Assembly (NCBI GenBank): GCA_951812925.1
Contig: OX638368.1
Span: 113,917,309 to 113,981,308, forward strand
Source: Calliopum simillimum
Taxonomy: Eukaryota > Arthropoda > Insecta > Diptera > Lauxaniidae
Length of the DNA: 64,000 bases
Reading direction: 5' to 3'
The notes under the pieces were generated by a model. That model was not told where the DNA came from. It was given only the letters and a program-made list of their open reading frames with translations, and did not search any database. Made by a program: the position numbers and the translations under genes. This document shows, piece by piece, positions 22,690 to 34,954 of this stretch; positions within the stretch are counted from its first letter, which is position 1; each line of letters begins with the position of its first letter.

Positions 22690-24910
22690 ATGACTCTTGT
22701 ATTGAGTAGTTGAGTTAAGTGCAACTTCTTATCTTTCCGTTTAAATCTCATATTATTTTTTACACTTAAGCCATGTGGTTTTATTTTTTTCACCGCCCCC
22801 TTCTTTTTACCAAAAACCACAGAGATACAAGTACAAAAATTAGAATAAAAATAAAATAGTACAATAGATGGCACATTTATCGTGATAAAAACTCATTTAA
22901 TCGCCAAAGGTTTAACGAAAAAAAAAAAAAAAAAATTATACAAAAACTACATAAGTCCCAAAATTTGTAATCGCCCATGGCAACTGACGTTTAGAACGCG
23001 AATCATGAAGTGCAACGGTCGCACGTGTTAATTATCGATACCAGCAGTTTGGTAAGAATGTTGGTTGGGTTCGCTGCTGCACAACGTAATGCCGCCGCTT
23101 ACAAATTAACTCACGTGCGTTGGGAGCATCACTGAACTCAAAACACTGCAAATTAGTTCAACAACTCTATCAAACCAAACAAACTGAATCTGTTTGACCT
23201 TTCTGTGGCTTTCCTTCCAGACCCAGATGTTGATGGCCTAAGCCCAATCAAATATGATTGGGAAACGGTTTTTTCTGAAAGACTTGCACTGGGGATAATA
23301 ATTTTAAGTAGTGCCGATTTTTTTTTTTTTTTTTCATGTTCAAAACTCGATAAATTTGTCTACTCTACTTTTCACTACTTTCAAAAATGATTTCCTTCAA
23401 CTTTAGAAGGTCTCTCACAAGAGCTGAAATACATGACATAAAAGAATTTCAAAATAACAAATTATTTTCATCCATCAACATAATAAGCAAGCACCTCATA
23501 AATCTATTTTTGATACAAAAAAAAATAAAAAATTATACAAATAAATTATGAACCACAAAAATATTTTAAAAGTTCTTTGATATATTTTTTGCAATAAACT
23601 CAACTCAACCTGAAACTGTCAACAACCAACGAATTGCCACTGAGCGACGAATGAGTGACTCATCGAAAGCAACGCTGCACTGCATAACAAACATGCCGAC
23701 TGCATGATGAATTAAAATTCAAAAACAAAAAAATAAAAGTGAAATTGAAATATTTAAATTCATTTCTATTTTCTATGCATTTCAAAATTGCGCAATAAGA
23801 AACAACAAGAGGCCAAAATATTTTACAATTTAATAAATTAAAAATAAAAATTTACATTTTGCCGGTTGCAACACCGGCATTTTCATATTATATGTAATCA
23901 TGCTGCACGTCAACGCGTAGGTGGATTGAGTTGTGCTGTTTGGCGCATTTTGTGCGTGATATTTTGCAATAGCAATTGAACCGAGCGGGGCATGTTGACA
24001 GATTTATTTCCACACCGAAATTGGGTTAAAAATTACATGGAAAATGAAAGTGTTAATTTTTGCATTATTCTCGTGTTGAAACAAAAATTTAATTATTTGA
24101 TGTGAGGCAACTCACAAATAATTCTATAAAACGAAATAAACACGCTAAGAATGAAAGTGAAATGTCATAAGAATGCAGAGCTTTCAGTTTCATTTAAAAC
24201 GCTTCTATAGCTACTGCTTTTACCTTGAACAAACAGACAAAGTTCTTTGTTTTATAAATGTCAACAGCATGGGTCATGGCTACAGTTAGTTGCATAGATT
24301 TCTTTATTGTAAGCAAATGCATTTTTGTATGTACCCAACCCCATGTTTAGAGAAATTCCTTAATAATTTCCGCTGCCAACCCCCAATAAAAAAAGAAATA
24401 AATTCATAAAATTCATAAAGCATAAAATATTGTCATATACATATGTCTGTGTCATTTTGCAATTTTATGCACCGACCGAACGACCTTCAACTTAATACAA
24501 TTGAGCACTCAATGAAAGCAAACAATACAGTGACGCATAGCACAAAAGTGCATGCTACTGATACAATTGCAAAAAAATCAAAGTGTGTGTGTGTGCACTT
24601 ATGTTGACAATTAAACCACCCGTGCCAAATTGTCAACTCAACAGCAGAAAAATGACGCCCACCTACTCAGCGAAGCAAAAAGTCGATGAGCAGCAGCAAA
24701 GAGCGCATTTTTGTCATAAATAAGATGAACGATCGATTACTGCAAGGACAGACGACACACAAACCAGGCAAATCTCGACAGGCTTAACGTTTAGACGTTT
24801 GCAGTATTGCGTGCACTAACTGCATTAATTTATTTGGTTTTGCATTTAATTCAATTGAGACAGCAATAGAAAAATAAAGAAATCTGACAGGAGTGTACTC
24901 CAAATAAAAC
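22690..24910. other. Intron, unique-looking sequence
   Basis: Homopolymer runs (22918-22936, 23320-23335). A 61-codon frame at 23205 after an AG is not recognised. GTGTGTGTGTG at 24583-24595. Confidence 0.55.
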
Positions 24911-24919
24911 TGTGTTATA

Positions 24920-25246
24920 CACAGTAAAAATTTCAATTTAATTTTAAAACCAAAAACTATTTGTATAGAGCAATGCCAAAAAAAAGTATTAATTTTAAAC
25001 TATTTTGAAATAAATTTCATACTTTTTCGGAATAAATTTCAAACTTCTTTGGAAAAAAATCGGAATTTAATCGGAGTGCACTCTAAACAAAACTTTGAAA
25101 TTTATACTATTTTAGTATAAATTTCATACTTTTCTGGAATAAATTTCAAAATTTGTCGGAAAAAAATCGGAATTTAATACAAAAAAGTTTAATATCAATA
25201 CTAAAGGGAACCAAAACTAAAAAAAGTAAACTATAATTTTTCTGTG
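24920..25246 (+). mobile_element. CACAG-ended MITE copy M4, internally duplicated
   Basis: The left end CACAGTAAAAATTTCAATTT after TA, and the right end AAACTATAATTTTTCTGTG. The interior is duplicated: two blocks each end in AAAAAATCGGAATTTAAT, separated by GGAGTGCACTCTAAAC. The similar GGAGTGTACTCCAAAT lies just outside the left end (24891). Confidence 0.75.
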
Positions 25247-25249
25247 TTT

Positions 25250-27690
25250 AGCGAAGTACTTTTAGGGTATTCCTAAAAAGGTGTAAAAGTCTCGAAAACC
25301 TTGTAAACTCGTTAAACTCTCAAAATGCGTATTCATTTTGGCAACTATTACGAGTTTTCGAGGTTTTTTTATATCAATAATTTTCCTGAATCATTTTCAC
25401 TTTGTATGAATTATTTTATTTTCATTTTATTTTCAATAATAAAAACTAATTTTGAACTGATCTTCAATAAGCAAGCTCTACTGGCGCCCAACGTGGGTGC
25501 CAGCTACAACATACTGTGTGTGGCAATGATCGGAAAACAGGGAATTGAAACTATTAAAATATAACTTGTATTGTATTTTCACACAATATTGTCAATCATT
25601 AGTTTAAGCTTCAACTGATTTATTAAATCGTCTGCCTTATAAACAAAAATGCATTTCAATATCATAAGATTGATTTTAATATTTTAATAAAATATCGCAG
25701 AAACGAAGCGAAAAGCAGTTGAAATCACACGGATTCCGTAACAGGCGTAGTAATGTCTTTGTTAACATAGTATGTAGAGTTACACCCTACTATTTGGAAT
25801 TAAGTCTGGCACCAATTTTAATTGTGAAAGCAAAATAAAAAAAGGTTAAAATTTAAAAGCGTACTATTCTGGCGAAAATTTTCCCATGCTTTTTATCTAC
25901 ACATTATAACAATTTTAAGAAAAATCTGTTACAAATTATACGCTCCATTGCTTTTTACAATGGAAAAATGCAAAGTTAAAAAAAAAGACTGCAACAAATG
26001 AAAAATGATTCATTTAACGCATTTCCTTGCAGCAGCAGTGGCAGCAGCATGCAAAATTTCATCAACTATGGCTTTGCGTAGTAAATGCAGAAAAATTGGG
26101 TCAAGTCGTCAATTGCGCGTTAAGCGGAGGCAGTAGCTGTGGCAGCCACTAGACGCCAAACAACGCTGACATTTGCTCTAAAAAATTTAAAACGGCGACG
26201 GCGGGTTGTTGCTGTTGCCATTCACTAAACAGTTTGGGGTTTATGATGCGCAAAACTGCTACTTTTTTTGTATTGTAATCTCATCTTTCTTTTTTTTTTT
26301 TGTTCTATGAGTGCTTTAGACAGCAATAAATTATATTTATCATTATAAAATTAAAGAAAGAAAAAAGCCCCAGTAAAATGCATCTAACGAACGGATGCAT
26401 CGTTTGGGTTGTAGTTGCACTGTTGTTATCTTAAAAATACATAAATTGTTGCAATAAATTTCCGCTGCACTGAATTATGTGCGAAACGCATGCAGCAGCA
26501 GCAACATGTTGATTACATATTTTATTATAAACATGATGAATGCGTTTGTTGCTGCTCCACCAATTGTTGATTAAAAAATTAATGCATTAAGTTGGTGGAT
26601 AAGTTGACTGTGAAGAAGAATTTAGTGATAGTTATTGGCGATTTACTAACAGGCATGATGCGAAAAAGAGGTGCATATTTCCAAACATCTTTTGTATTGG
26701 AAAAATCGTGTCAAAAGTTCAACTCTGACAATAATTTCCATACACCTGAATAAAATTTCCTTATTGCATTTGTAATAAAAAGCCTTGAAGCGTTAAGTAT
26801 TGAATAAATTTCACATTCAGTTCATGATTTTTTTCTTATGTTTTTTTTAAGGAAATTATCACAAATATTGCTTTCAGTTCAGTTAGTGATGAAGTTAAGA
26901 CAAATATTAAAAAAAATATGAAAAGGGACCTTTAAGTTACTTTAGCCAATTTTTCGGGACAGTCCATCCAACACACATTTTAGGGTTGTTATATCTTAAA
27001 AAAGTATAACATCTAAGTCAACAACCTTAAAATGATATGTAGCTTAGCATTCAACTAAATCTTGACTGAAATTTGAAATGTAAAACAATATTGAAAACTT
27101 ACAAAATGTGTCCAGATCATAAGAAATTTACCTGCAAATAAAAGAATGAAGAAACACATCAGATTATGTATATTTGAAGAAAAAAATAAGTAAAATTGTA
27201 AGAATATGAGCAAAAAAAAAATTATAAATTTTAAAAACAAATAAATAAAAGTAATAGAAGTGTGAAATAGAAAATTGATTTAACCTTGAAAAATCAATTC
27301 TTCGAAAGACAATTAAAGGCATAGAGAATCAATTTTGACGCTAAATGAATAGCAACAGACTAAAAAAATAAAAACCACACAGAAACAACCCAGCATGGAA
27401 AATTCCACTACCTCTTGTTCAAAGTCACGCAAAATTTTATAACAAGAATGAACTATTTAAGGAATTTGTAGGATACTTGATTTCATAGATTACACTTTTA
27501 GTCCAGAGCTAGCACTGACGACTTTTCGTGTTGAATTTGATAACATTATCGCAAAAGGATGTCCTCGACAAATGTAATATTTCTAAGTTTTTGCCGGTAA
27601 TGGAACAGAAGTAGTAAATAGACCTTTTTTAAATTTCATTTGATTAATGATGATAAAGGTCTTCATATTGCTCGATTGTTGCAAGATCGT
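25250..27690. other. Intron, mostly unique-looking
   Basis: Apart from the foldback arm fragment at 25717, I see only CAG-rich patches (26030-26220, 26490) and A/T runs. Confidence 0.55.
25717..25746. mobile_element. Arm fragment of the GGCCTGTTCC foldback
   Basis: GAAATCACACGGATTCCGTA with ACAGGC matches the end of the 2909-3287 element read inward, with about four differences in 30. The rest of the element is absent or unrecognisable. Confidence 0.45.
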
Positions 27691-27694
27691 CATA

Positions 27695-28262
27695 AACCCG
27701 CAAGAAATGGCACTCCAGCTGATATGGCACCCCCAGGTAATATGACACCCCAGATGATATGACACCCACAGGTGATATAGAACCCCAGGTAATATGGCAC
27801 CACAGGTAATATGGCAATTTCAACATTTGCAGCTTTCATAGCATATAAATATGAACTTCGTGGTAAATAGTTCGTTTAGCTGCAGTTGCTAAGACTTTTG
27901 TGCGGGATTTTTTTTTAAAAATTCGGAGTGTAAACAGCTGACTTTTTTTTGCATATATTTTGAGAGGCGGTGATGCATTTATGAAAATTAACAGAATTGA
28001 ATGTGATATAGTACCAAAAGGGAGGGATTGCACCAAAATACTGAGAGTGTTATGGTTCCGGAGGCATGGCACCAAATTACTGAGGATGATAAGGTGCCGG
28101 TGCCAATTCTCCTTTTGCAGTTTATTAGATATTTGGGAGCACAAATATGAAGCGCTTAAACGTACAGTCGCTCCAGAACCGCAGAATGTTAGTCAGGTAC
28201 ATAGGACCTGCAATGATTTATTTTTCATTTTTACCTGATTAATTTCAGGTTTTGTAGTAAGT
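27695..28262 (+). mobile_element. Pogo-like family copy P4, 5' portion
   Basis: Starts after TA (27693-27694) with AACCCGCAAGAAATGGCAC and a run of seven diverged 17-bp units to about 27828. It then follows P1 closely through TAACAGAATTGAATGTGAT and an internal inverted GGCACC/GGTGCC pair (28030-28105). It ends near the transposase exon boundary CCGCAGAATGTTAGTCAGG and about 60 bp of the P1 intron. Sequence after 28262 is not family-like. Confidence 0.7.
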
Positions 28263-28264
28263 AG

Positions 28265-29780
28265 TTAAAACACTCACGAACGTGGTAGAAGTTATGCTTT
28301 TTTTCTTCGCTTTGTGTAGAAGTTTTGAAATGCTAAGTTTCTTTCAAAAGATATTTAGTCTAATTGAATTAAATTGCTTACTTTGTCCCAGAGCAAAACA
28401 AATTGTCAAGTCAAGAGATTGTCAAAATTAAAAAAAAAAAGTAATATCACACCATTTTTTGCGCTAACATTTCTTCAAAAAATAAATAAAAATAAAACAA
28501 AATGATTTAATAATTTTTTTACTGCTGGTGATGATGATGATGACGATGACGCTGATGATCAGACTTTAGGGCAATAGCAACAACATGAAATAACGAAAAC
28601 AAAAGCGTGATCATGCCAATGAAATGATCACGTGTTTTAAAAACATACAAACAAACAACAACAAAAAATAATAAAAACTATGATAATGATAATAAAAGAC
28701 AAGAAAAAAATATAGTTGTTGTTTTAATCCAAAGCATGGCTGTCAGCAAACTGTCAAAATTAACACAGCAACAAATTGCAAGTTGTGCGAACTTTGCAGA
28801 GCAACATAAAAACCAAATGCAGCAGCAAACAATTTGATGCTTGAGCAACTTTTGTTTGATTAGTAGCGGCGATCGTGTTACTGAGCGTGTAGGACAGCGC
28901 GATTTATGGTGTTAGAGGAGCCAAAGCAGCAGTAGCAAATGATGAAAAACAACAAAAGTATTGAGAAAAACATTACAGATTAATGAATTACAAAAAAAAG
29001 TGTTGTTAACGAAATGTGGTGATTAACTTGTTTTCCTCCCCATTTCGTGGTTCATTTGCTGACCTTTTTCGCAACATTGTTTATGGAGGCAGCAACATTT
29101 CGTTGTGTTGCCGCTGTTCAGTCTCTTTTAAGATGAAATCGATATGTTGTTGTTTGCTTTTGAAACGTTTGATAAGGCTGTGAAATGGAAACGTGGGAAT
29201 TTTTAAAGAGTTTTAAAAATGTAACATGAGATTTCAGTTAAACGCTGATAAATATGCGCATAATATTAACAAGTTAATTGAAATGTTTAGAAAAATATAC
29301 CAAGTGTCATTTAAATAAAATCAGTTTCTCGGAAAGAAATTTAGTTTACTCTTTTGCAGTGAATTCAGTAATGCGGAAAATAATGAACCAAAAATACTTA
29401 AAGCCTAGCTTGTTTTAGTAAGTCTTTAACTCTAAAAAAAAAAAAAAAAAAAAAAAATGTTTTCAAAATATGTCGCTCGAATCTAATTTACATATGGTCA
29501 TTTTCCAAGTGACGAATGTGACCATCGTACACATTTAAAGTGCAAAAAAATGGAGGTAAAACATATTTTTATTTTAGTTTTTACTTTACATTATAGCTCT
29601 TAGGTAGCACTTTAAATAGTGCCAAAGTAAATAGCAGACTTCTAACTCTTCTGATAACAAACTTCTCCTATAATCGAACAAAAAAAACACTATGAAAAAT
29701 TTGACCAATTTTTGAGGCAAGTTTTCTATGATTGTATCAAAAGATAACCTTGCAAAAAAAGAAACGGATTGCAAAAAAGG
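28265..29780. other. Intron, unique-looking, between P4 and DINE fragment F
   Basis: GATGAT run (28527-28560), CAA-rich stretches, A24 at 29434-29457. No family match. Confidence 0.55.
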
Positions 29781-29782
29781 CA

Positions 29783-30062
29783 TTGGAACCAAAAAACACG
29801 CCTACCACCCATACAAAAAAAAAATACACCACTATTTGCAATAACAGCAGCAAAATACACATAAAAACTAAAGATAATAACTATAAGCTCTAAACAAAAA
29901 CTAGGCGAATTCGGACTAGAGGACGTGGCACTTCCCACAAAAACAAAAGTTTCAAAATGTCATACTGAAAGCGTTTTTTTGAGATAACTCAACCAAATTG
30001 CATTAAAACACTCAGAACATTATTTGCAAGCTCGGAGAAAAAACTAAGCGAATTCGGACAAT
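29783..30062 (+). mobile_element. DINE-1-like copy F, central fragment
   Basis: Plus-orientation fragment with CACGCCTACCACCCATAC, AAAACTAGGCGAATTCGGAC, GAGGACGTGGCACTTCCCA and a second partial unit ending GCGAATTCGGACA. Both termini are missing, and it abuts the pogo-like fragment P5. Confidence 0.7.
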
Positions 30063-30516
30063 TTAGTACTGCTGAAAAAGAAAACCTTGAAGTGGAAAAT
30101 ACAACCAATGATTCATATAGTGGTATCAAAGTATTAGTCTTATAAACGAAAGCTGGTTATGCTTCTTGCGTTAGTGGTGAAGAAAATGTTTACGTCCTAG
30201 ATGAATCTGATGGGTGCGTTGGATGTGGAGAAGACTATGCACAAACCACAAACAAACAGATCACATGAAACATGTATATCTAATACAAAAACATGCAATA
30301 ACTATGGTCATTAAAAACTTAAAAGCCATTCAGGGTGCCAAATCTCCCATGATATGGTGCCAATCTCGGGTTACACAGCATTTTTTTTTTTTTTTTTGAT
30401 AAAAAAAATAAGACATATTTTTAATAATTGAATAAATTCGCTTTAAGTTCCCTTAAGTCTTTTTTAATTCCGCTTTTATAGAAGTTCAGCAAACAAGTTG
30501 TTACATTTTCCGGGTT
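30063..30516 (+). mobile_element. Pogo-like family copy P5, 3' portion
   Basis: Begins abruptly where the DINE fragment ends, and includes the coding remnant SDGCVGCGEDYAQTTNK (about 30203-30253). That text shows the first CxxC pair of the zinc finger, spoilt by a stop in P1. It continues through GGGTGCCAAATCTCCCATG to the 3' end at GGGTT, followed by TA (30517-30518). It has the same orientation as P4 2.4 kb upstream; the two could be halves of one broken copy. Confidence 0.68.
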
Positions 30517-30519
30517 TAC

Positions 30520-32070
30520 CCTACAAAAGAAAATTAGTTTTTTTTTTAAAACGCGCTTGTTAATAATTCGTTGTCGATATAAACATTATAAGGACGTAAC
30601 CTGTTGCTAATATAAAAAGTCATAACAGTAACGCAGGAGACCATTTAACGCCAACGCATGAAATGAGAATATTTTAATACCATAATAAAGTATAACAATT
30701 AATTTTTTATATTTTTTCTTAAATTTCCAACCATAAATAACATAAACTCTAGGAGGTGTGGACATATAAAATCAAAAAGAGAAAAAAAAATGCTCATATC
30801 TCATTCACGAAGTAACAAAAAAAAAAAAAAATTAGATATTTTGTTCTTTTTAATTTGATCCAAAAAAAAAATAAAAAAAATTAGGTCAACAAAAACACAA
30901 GAACATAAAATTCTGTGAGTTTTTTTTATTATGCTAGAAAATAAAAAAATGCACCTCAAAGGCAGTGAAGTATTTAGTAAAATGACAAAAAGAAAAAAAA
31001 AAAAAACATGGGCGATACACAGCAAAAGCTGCACGTTCTCTCCCATCCATCATAAATTCAGCAACAGAAATGAATGAATTTTCTGCTTCTTCTGAGAATG
31101 CGGCACTGTTTTTAAGATGAAAATTCCAATTTACTATTTGCTTATTGCAGCAAATGACGGAAATTAAAATGGCGCTATACGAAAATTTATGCATAGTTTT
31201 AATTGGAAATTTTTAAGATTTCATAGAACTTGTACTTAAAATTTTATCACTGGGGGGACAATAAAATGATCGTGTGTGGGTTGGTTGGGATGGTGTTGCT
31301 GTACAAATTTGTTAGTTACAAATATTGGCGCTTGGCGGCGCACCAAATTCGAATTTAATTTTATTTGGATATTTTATGGCTTTTTATGTTTGGTGTATTG
31401 ATTCTTTTTTAGGGCGTTTGACAACAACTACCGTTTGCATTAGTAATTTTATGAGACATCAGAGTGTTTTAGCTTTTATGGACTAGCCGCAATGGCCAAT
31501 AAAAATATCATATAAATCGATATCAGGCATCATTTTTAACATCAAGTTCATGACCCTTAAAAAATACTGTATGCAGCCTGCAGCAACAAGTACAGTAAAC
31601 TCAATGCTAATTCCACTTTAACGATTGTTCTCTGCAGTCATGCGCATTAAATAAAATATTTGTTTTTTCTTTTTTTTTTAAATTTTTATTTCAGATTTTT
31701 TATTATGTTCTGTGTACTAAAGTTTTACATCATCTTCTTCTCTACACTTAAGAACCGTGACATTGTTATATGACAAATAAAATGCACTCGTACGTTACGG
31801 GAAAGCATTTCAAAATGTTCCTTACCCGTGTAAAATTCCAAGTGCGCTGCTTATCGCTGATCTCAATCTTTCTACATGCAACTTAACTTGAAACGCTTGT
31901 TTACACAATTTATTTGAATGCAATTGAAATCGTATGTTTTTCTGTCCTCAAGTTGAAGTGTTTGCTTACTCGTAGTTGGTACTATGTTTTTTATATCGTA
32001 TTTTGTCTCTGCCTGCTTGACTGGCGCCTACCACTTTACATTTGTTTTTAAGCCCTAGGGAGGGATAGAA
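30520..32070. other. Intron, A/T-run rich
   Basis: Many A-runs 30780-31010. No repeats shared with the rest of the window. Confidence 0.55.
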
Positions 32071-32071
32071 T

Positions 32072-32935
32072 TTTTTAAGGGGAAAAAAATTAGAGTAAAT
32101 GGCACCCCTTACGGTGGTATGGTACTTTTTTTGTTGAACTGATATTAAACCGGAAGTTGAAAAAGATTTTTATGGGAACTAAAAGCGAATTCTTTAATTA
32201 ATTCAAAACAAATAATACTTAAACAAAAGTTATTGAATATATGTTTCTTTTCAATTTAAACAAACGCTATAGAGTGCCGAATCACCCAAGACTAGGGGAG
32301 AAATCGCACTGTTTCATGGGAAATTTGCGCCACTTCAACTTTCGGCTTATAGTTTTTCGAAGTCGATATTTCAAATGACACCTTTTCAAATTGAAGTTCC
32401 TACCTGAATAAAATTTTACACTTCTGGAATGCCTGTAAGTTCAAGCGCTTCATATTTACCCAAATGTCTTATAAAATGCAAAGGGAGAAACGGTACCCTA
32501 GCCATATCACCCTAATTAATTGGGTGCCATTTCTTCTTTTTGGTATAAAAAAATGCCACGAAACGAAATCACATTCAAATATTCTTCTGCCTCTCGAACT
32601 TTTTTAGAAAAACTCGCATACAAGTTATTATAGTAACTGCAGCTAAACGAACTATTTACCACTACTTAATCAAATTTTAGTCCATATTTGAATGCTGCGA
32701 AAGCCGTAAATATTGAAATTAAAAGGGATGCCATGTCACTTGGGGGTGCCGTATCACCTGAGGGTGCCATATCACCTGGGGTGTCATATAACCTGGGGTG
32801 CCATACCTTTAGGGGCGCCATACCTTTAGGGGTGCCATACCTTTAGGGGTGCCATACCTTTAGGGGTGCCATACCTTTAGGGGTGCTATATAGCCTGGGG
32901 TGCCATATACTCTGGGGTGCCTGGGGGAGCCATGT
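32072..32935 (-). mobile_element. Pogo-like family copy P6 (reverse) with homogenised 17-bp array
   Basis: Reverse orientation: the family 3' end is at 32072 (AAGGGGAAA, then AAATGGCACC) and the 5' array is at 32735-32930. Between them lie the 3' UTR (GAGTGCCGAATCACCCAAG), an internal inverted pair (32488-32545) and the 5' leader read backwards (GTAACTGCAGCTAAACGAAC). Within the array five units have drifted together to GGGGTGCCATACCTTTA. The 5' terminus is not clear and may be truncated. The coding region is deleted. Confidence 0.7.
32800..32886 (-). repeat. Five exact-length 17-bp units in P6
   Basis: CCATACCTTTAGG recurs at 32801, 32818, 32835, 32852 and 32869, exactly 17 bp apart and almost identical. 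Flanking units in the same array read CCATATCACCTGGGG-like, so one variant has been amplified locally. Confidence 0.9.
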
Positions 32936-33479
32936 CCATATTTGGCCTTGTGAACAGCATCGTGTACAGTAAAGATTTTGGAGTTCGTTTTATAAATTTT
33001 AAGCTGCTATGTATTGAACTTCCAAGTTTTGGTTTTATTGAAGATCCCATTTTGGGATATTTTTTTTACATAGTGTGCTTACATGTAATTATCTTTTATA
33101 TTTCATTTGTGTGTGTCGACACCTAGAAAATATTTTCTAAAAGTTAAAAGCATTTGAGTAGCAATATCATTCATACTTAAGTATTTAAATTTAACTTTCC
33201 GGAATAATAACGATGAGTTTTTTCCATCCAAAAAATTTATCAATTTTTGGAGTGAGCTTATAGAAAATTATGTCACACTTCAGCACAGTATTTATGTTTT
33301 TCAACATTTTTCACTAGGTACTACCAATACAAATCTACAATTAGTAGGTACATATTCTAACGCAATTGTTGAAAGTCACCAACAATTCATTACCATCAAC
33401 TTATTACTCAACACATTGATTTCACCTTGAAATTCCATAAAGTTTTGCAACATGCTGCCAACATGTTGATGACGCTAAT

Positions 33480-33514
33480 TATGATGATGATGATGATGAT
33501 GTTGATGATGATGA
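33480..33514 (+). repeat. (ATG)n microsatellite
   Basis: ATGATGATGATGATGATG interrupted once by TTG. Similar short (GAT)n runs occur at 28527-28560 and 12730-12750. Confidence 0.9.
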
Positions 33515-33659
33515 CGGCGTACTGAAAAACCGCAAATTACTGGCAACCTAAACACAACCGCAGGAACACATCGTTATGCAGCGCCGCAACTAAATAAAGA
33601 TTGTACAAGCGAGTCGAAAAGGAAGATTGAATGGAAAGTTGCAAATTGAATGACGACTG

Positions 33660-33683
33660 ATTGACTGACTGACTGACTAACTG
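33660..33683 (+). repeat. (TGAC)n microsatellite
   Basis: Five to six units of TGAC/TGACT in a row. Confidence 0.85.
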
Positions 33684-34954
33684 ATGATGATATAAGCAAA
33701 AAAAACCAACGCAGCAGCAGCAACGCATATGTTTGACGATGTTGCTGCTGTATGGGATTTTTCTTTTTCACTTAATCAAAGTTACCAAACTTTTGCGCAT
33801 GGCTTATGTCACATTTGCATAACTCAAGACAAATGACCAACTTCAACTTTACATATTTTATTGTTCAGAGTTTTTGTTGACTTCCTTCAATTCAGCTGCA
33901 TGCTGCATTTAGCTTTCGAAGCGGCTGTTGCTGCTGTTATTTCCTGCAATAATTTATTAGCAACATTTTAATGGACTTTTTTTCCAACTTTACCGACGCT
34001 GATTTTTCACCATTTTATACAACTGTTATTTAATGTTTTTATTAACAATATCTTGTTGTTGTCATTGTTGTTTACCACAGCATTCCATTCCATGCCAATA
34101 GTACACCACCTTCTCATCACTCTCCATACAGCCAAGAGCAACAAACGATTGTCATGCGCTACAATTGCGAGGGCAGTATACTGAGTTTTTGATGAAGTTT
34201 GTGATAATTCTTTGCAGGTCGTCAGGGAAGACAACAGTAGAATCTATAATTTCGATGATGTTGAATTTGTTCAGCTTTCATTATGTAGTGTCTGTAGGAT
34301 TATGCCATAGTTCGTCTTGACTGAGCTATTATTTCCACTCTGATTCAATTTTACTTGACTTTTCTTTTATTGTAGTAAAATTACGCATTCATTTATGTAC
34401 GGACTTATGCATGTATGTAATTGAACCGGCCTTTTTGCAATTACAATTTAATTTTTGCATACAATACACCTCATGTCCGCCCCCCTTCTCTTAAGACTTC
34501 ATGGCTTTATCCGCAACATGATGTTGTATGAAATTTTCATTTCTTCTTTTTGCTGCCAATATTTTATTCGCTGTTGACGGTTTTTCAATATTTCCAGTTT
34601 AGTTTTGTTCACTGCATCTGCAGCAGAGTCTATCCGTCCGTCTGGTTGTTTCTCTAGTTATCAGTATATCGTGCTGGCTATTTGTCTGCATGTCTGTAGA
34701 TGAAGACATGATGGCGCAAAATGTTGCCAATTTCGTTGATGATGGTGATATCAATGATACTTTTGTTTTTCTTGTGTTCGTGTTGCTTGTTTATTATTGT
34801 TGTAATTGCAAAATATTGTATAAAACAGTTGTTAAAATATTTGTTTTTTTTTTTCTTACTGAATTGTGCACTACATTTAAAATGTAAATACATTTAAATC
34901 GATTAATTTCAAGCATTGGTTTTACATAAAAGTTTTTAAGATAATGATTGTGAA

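Larger units (their letters stand above)
32940..34950. other. Intron, unique-looking sequence
   Basis: Microsatellites at 33480 and 33660. Otherwise no gene or TE recognised. Confidence 0.55.

Noticed and set aside
23205..23390. Possible exon after TTCCTTCCAG
   Set aside because: The peptide (DPDVDGLSPIKYDWETV...) matches no family I know and ends in a poly-T-derived Phe run; no donor supports it.
34007..34234. 75-codon open frame on the minus strand as a further kinase exon
   Set aside because: Its text has no kinase motifs and no splice-site pair fits the phase left by the exon at 42236.
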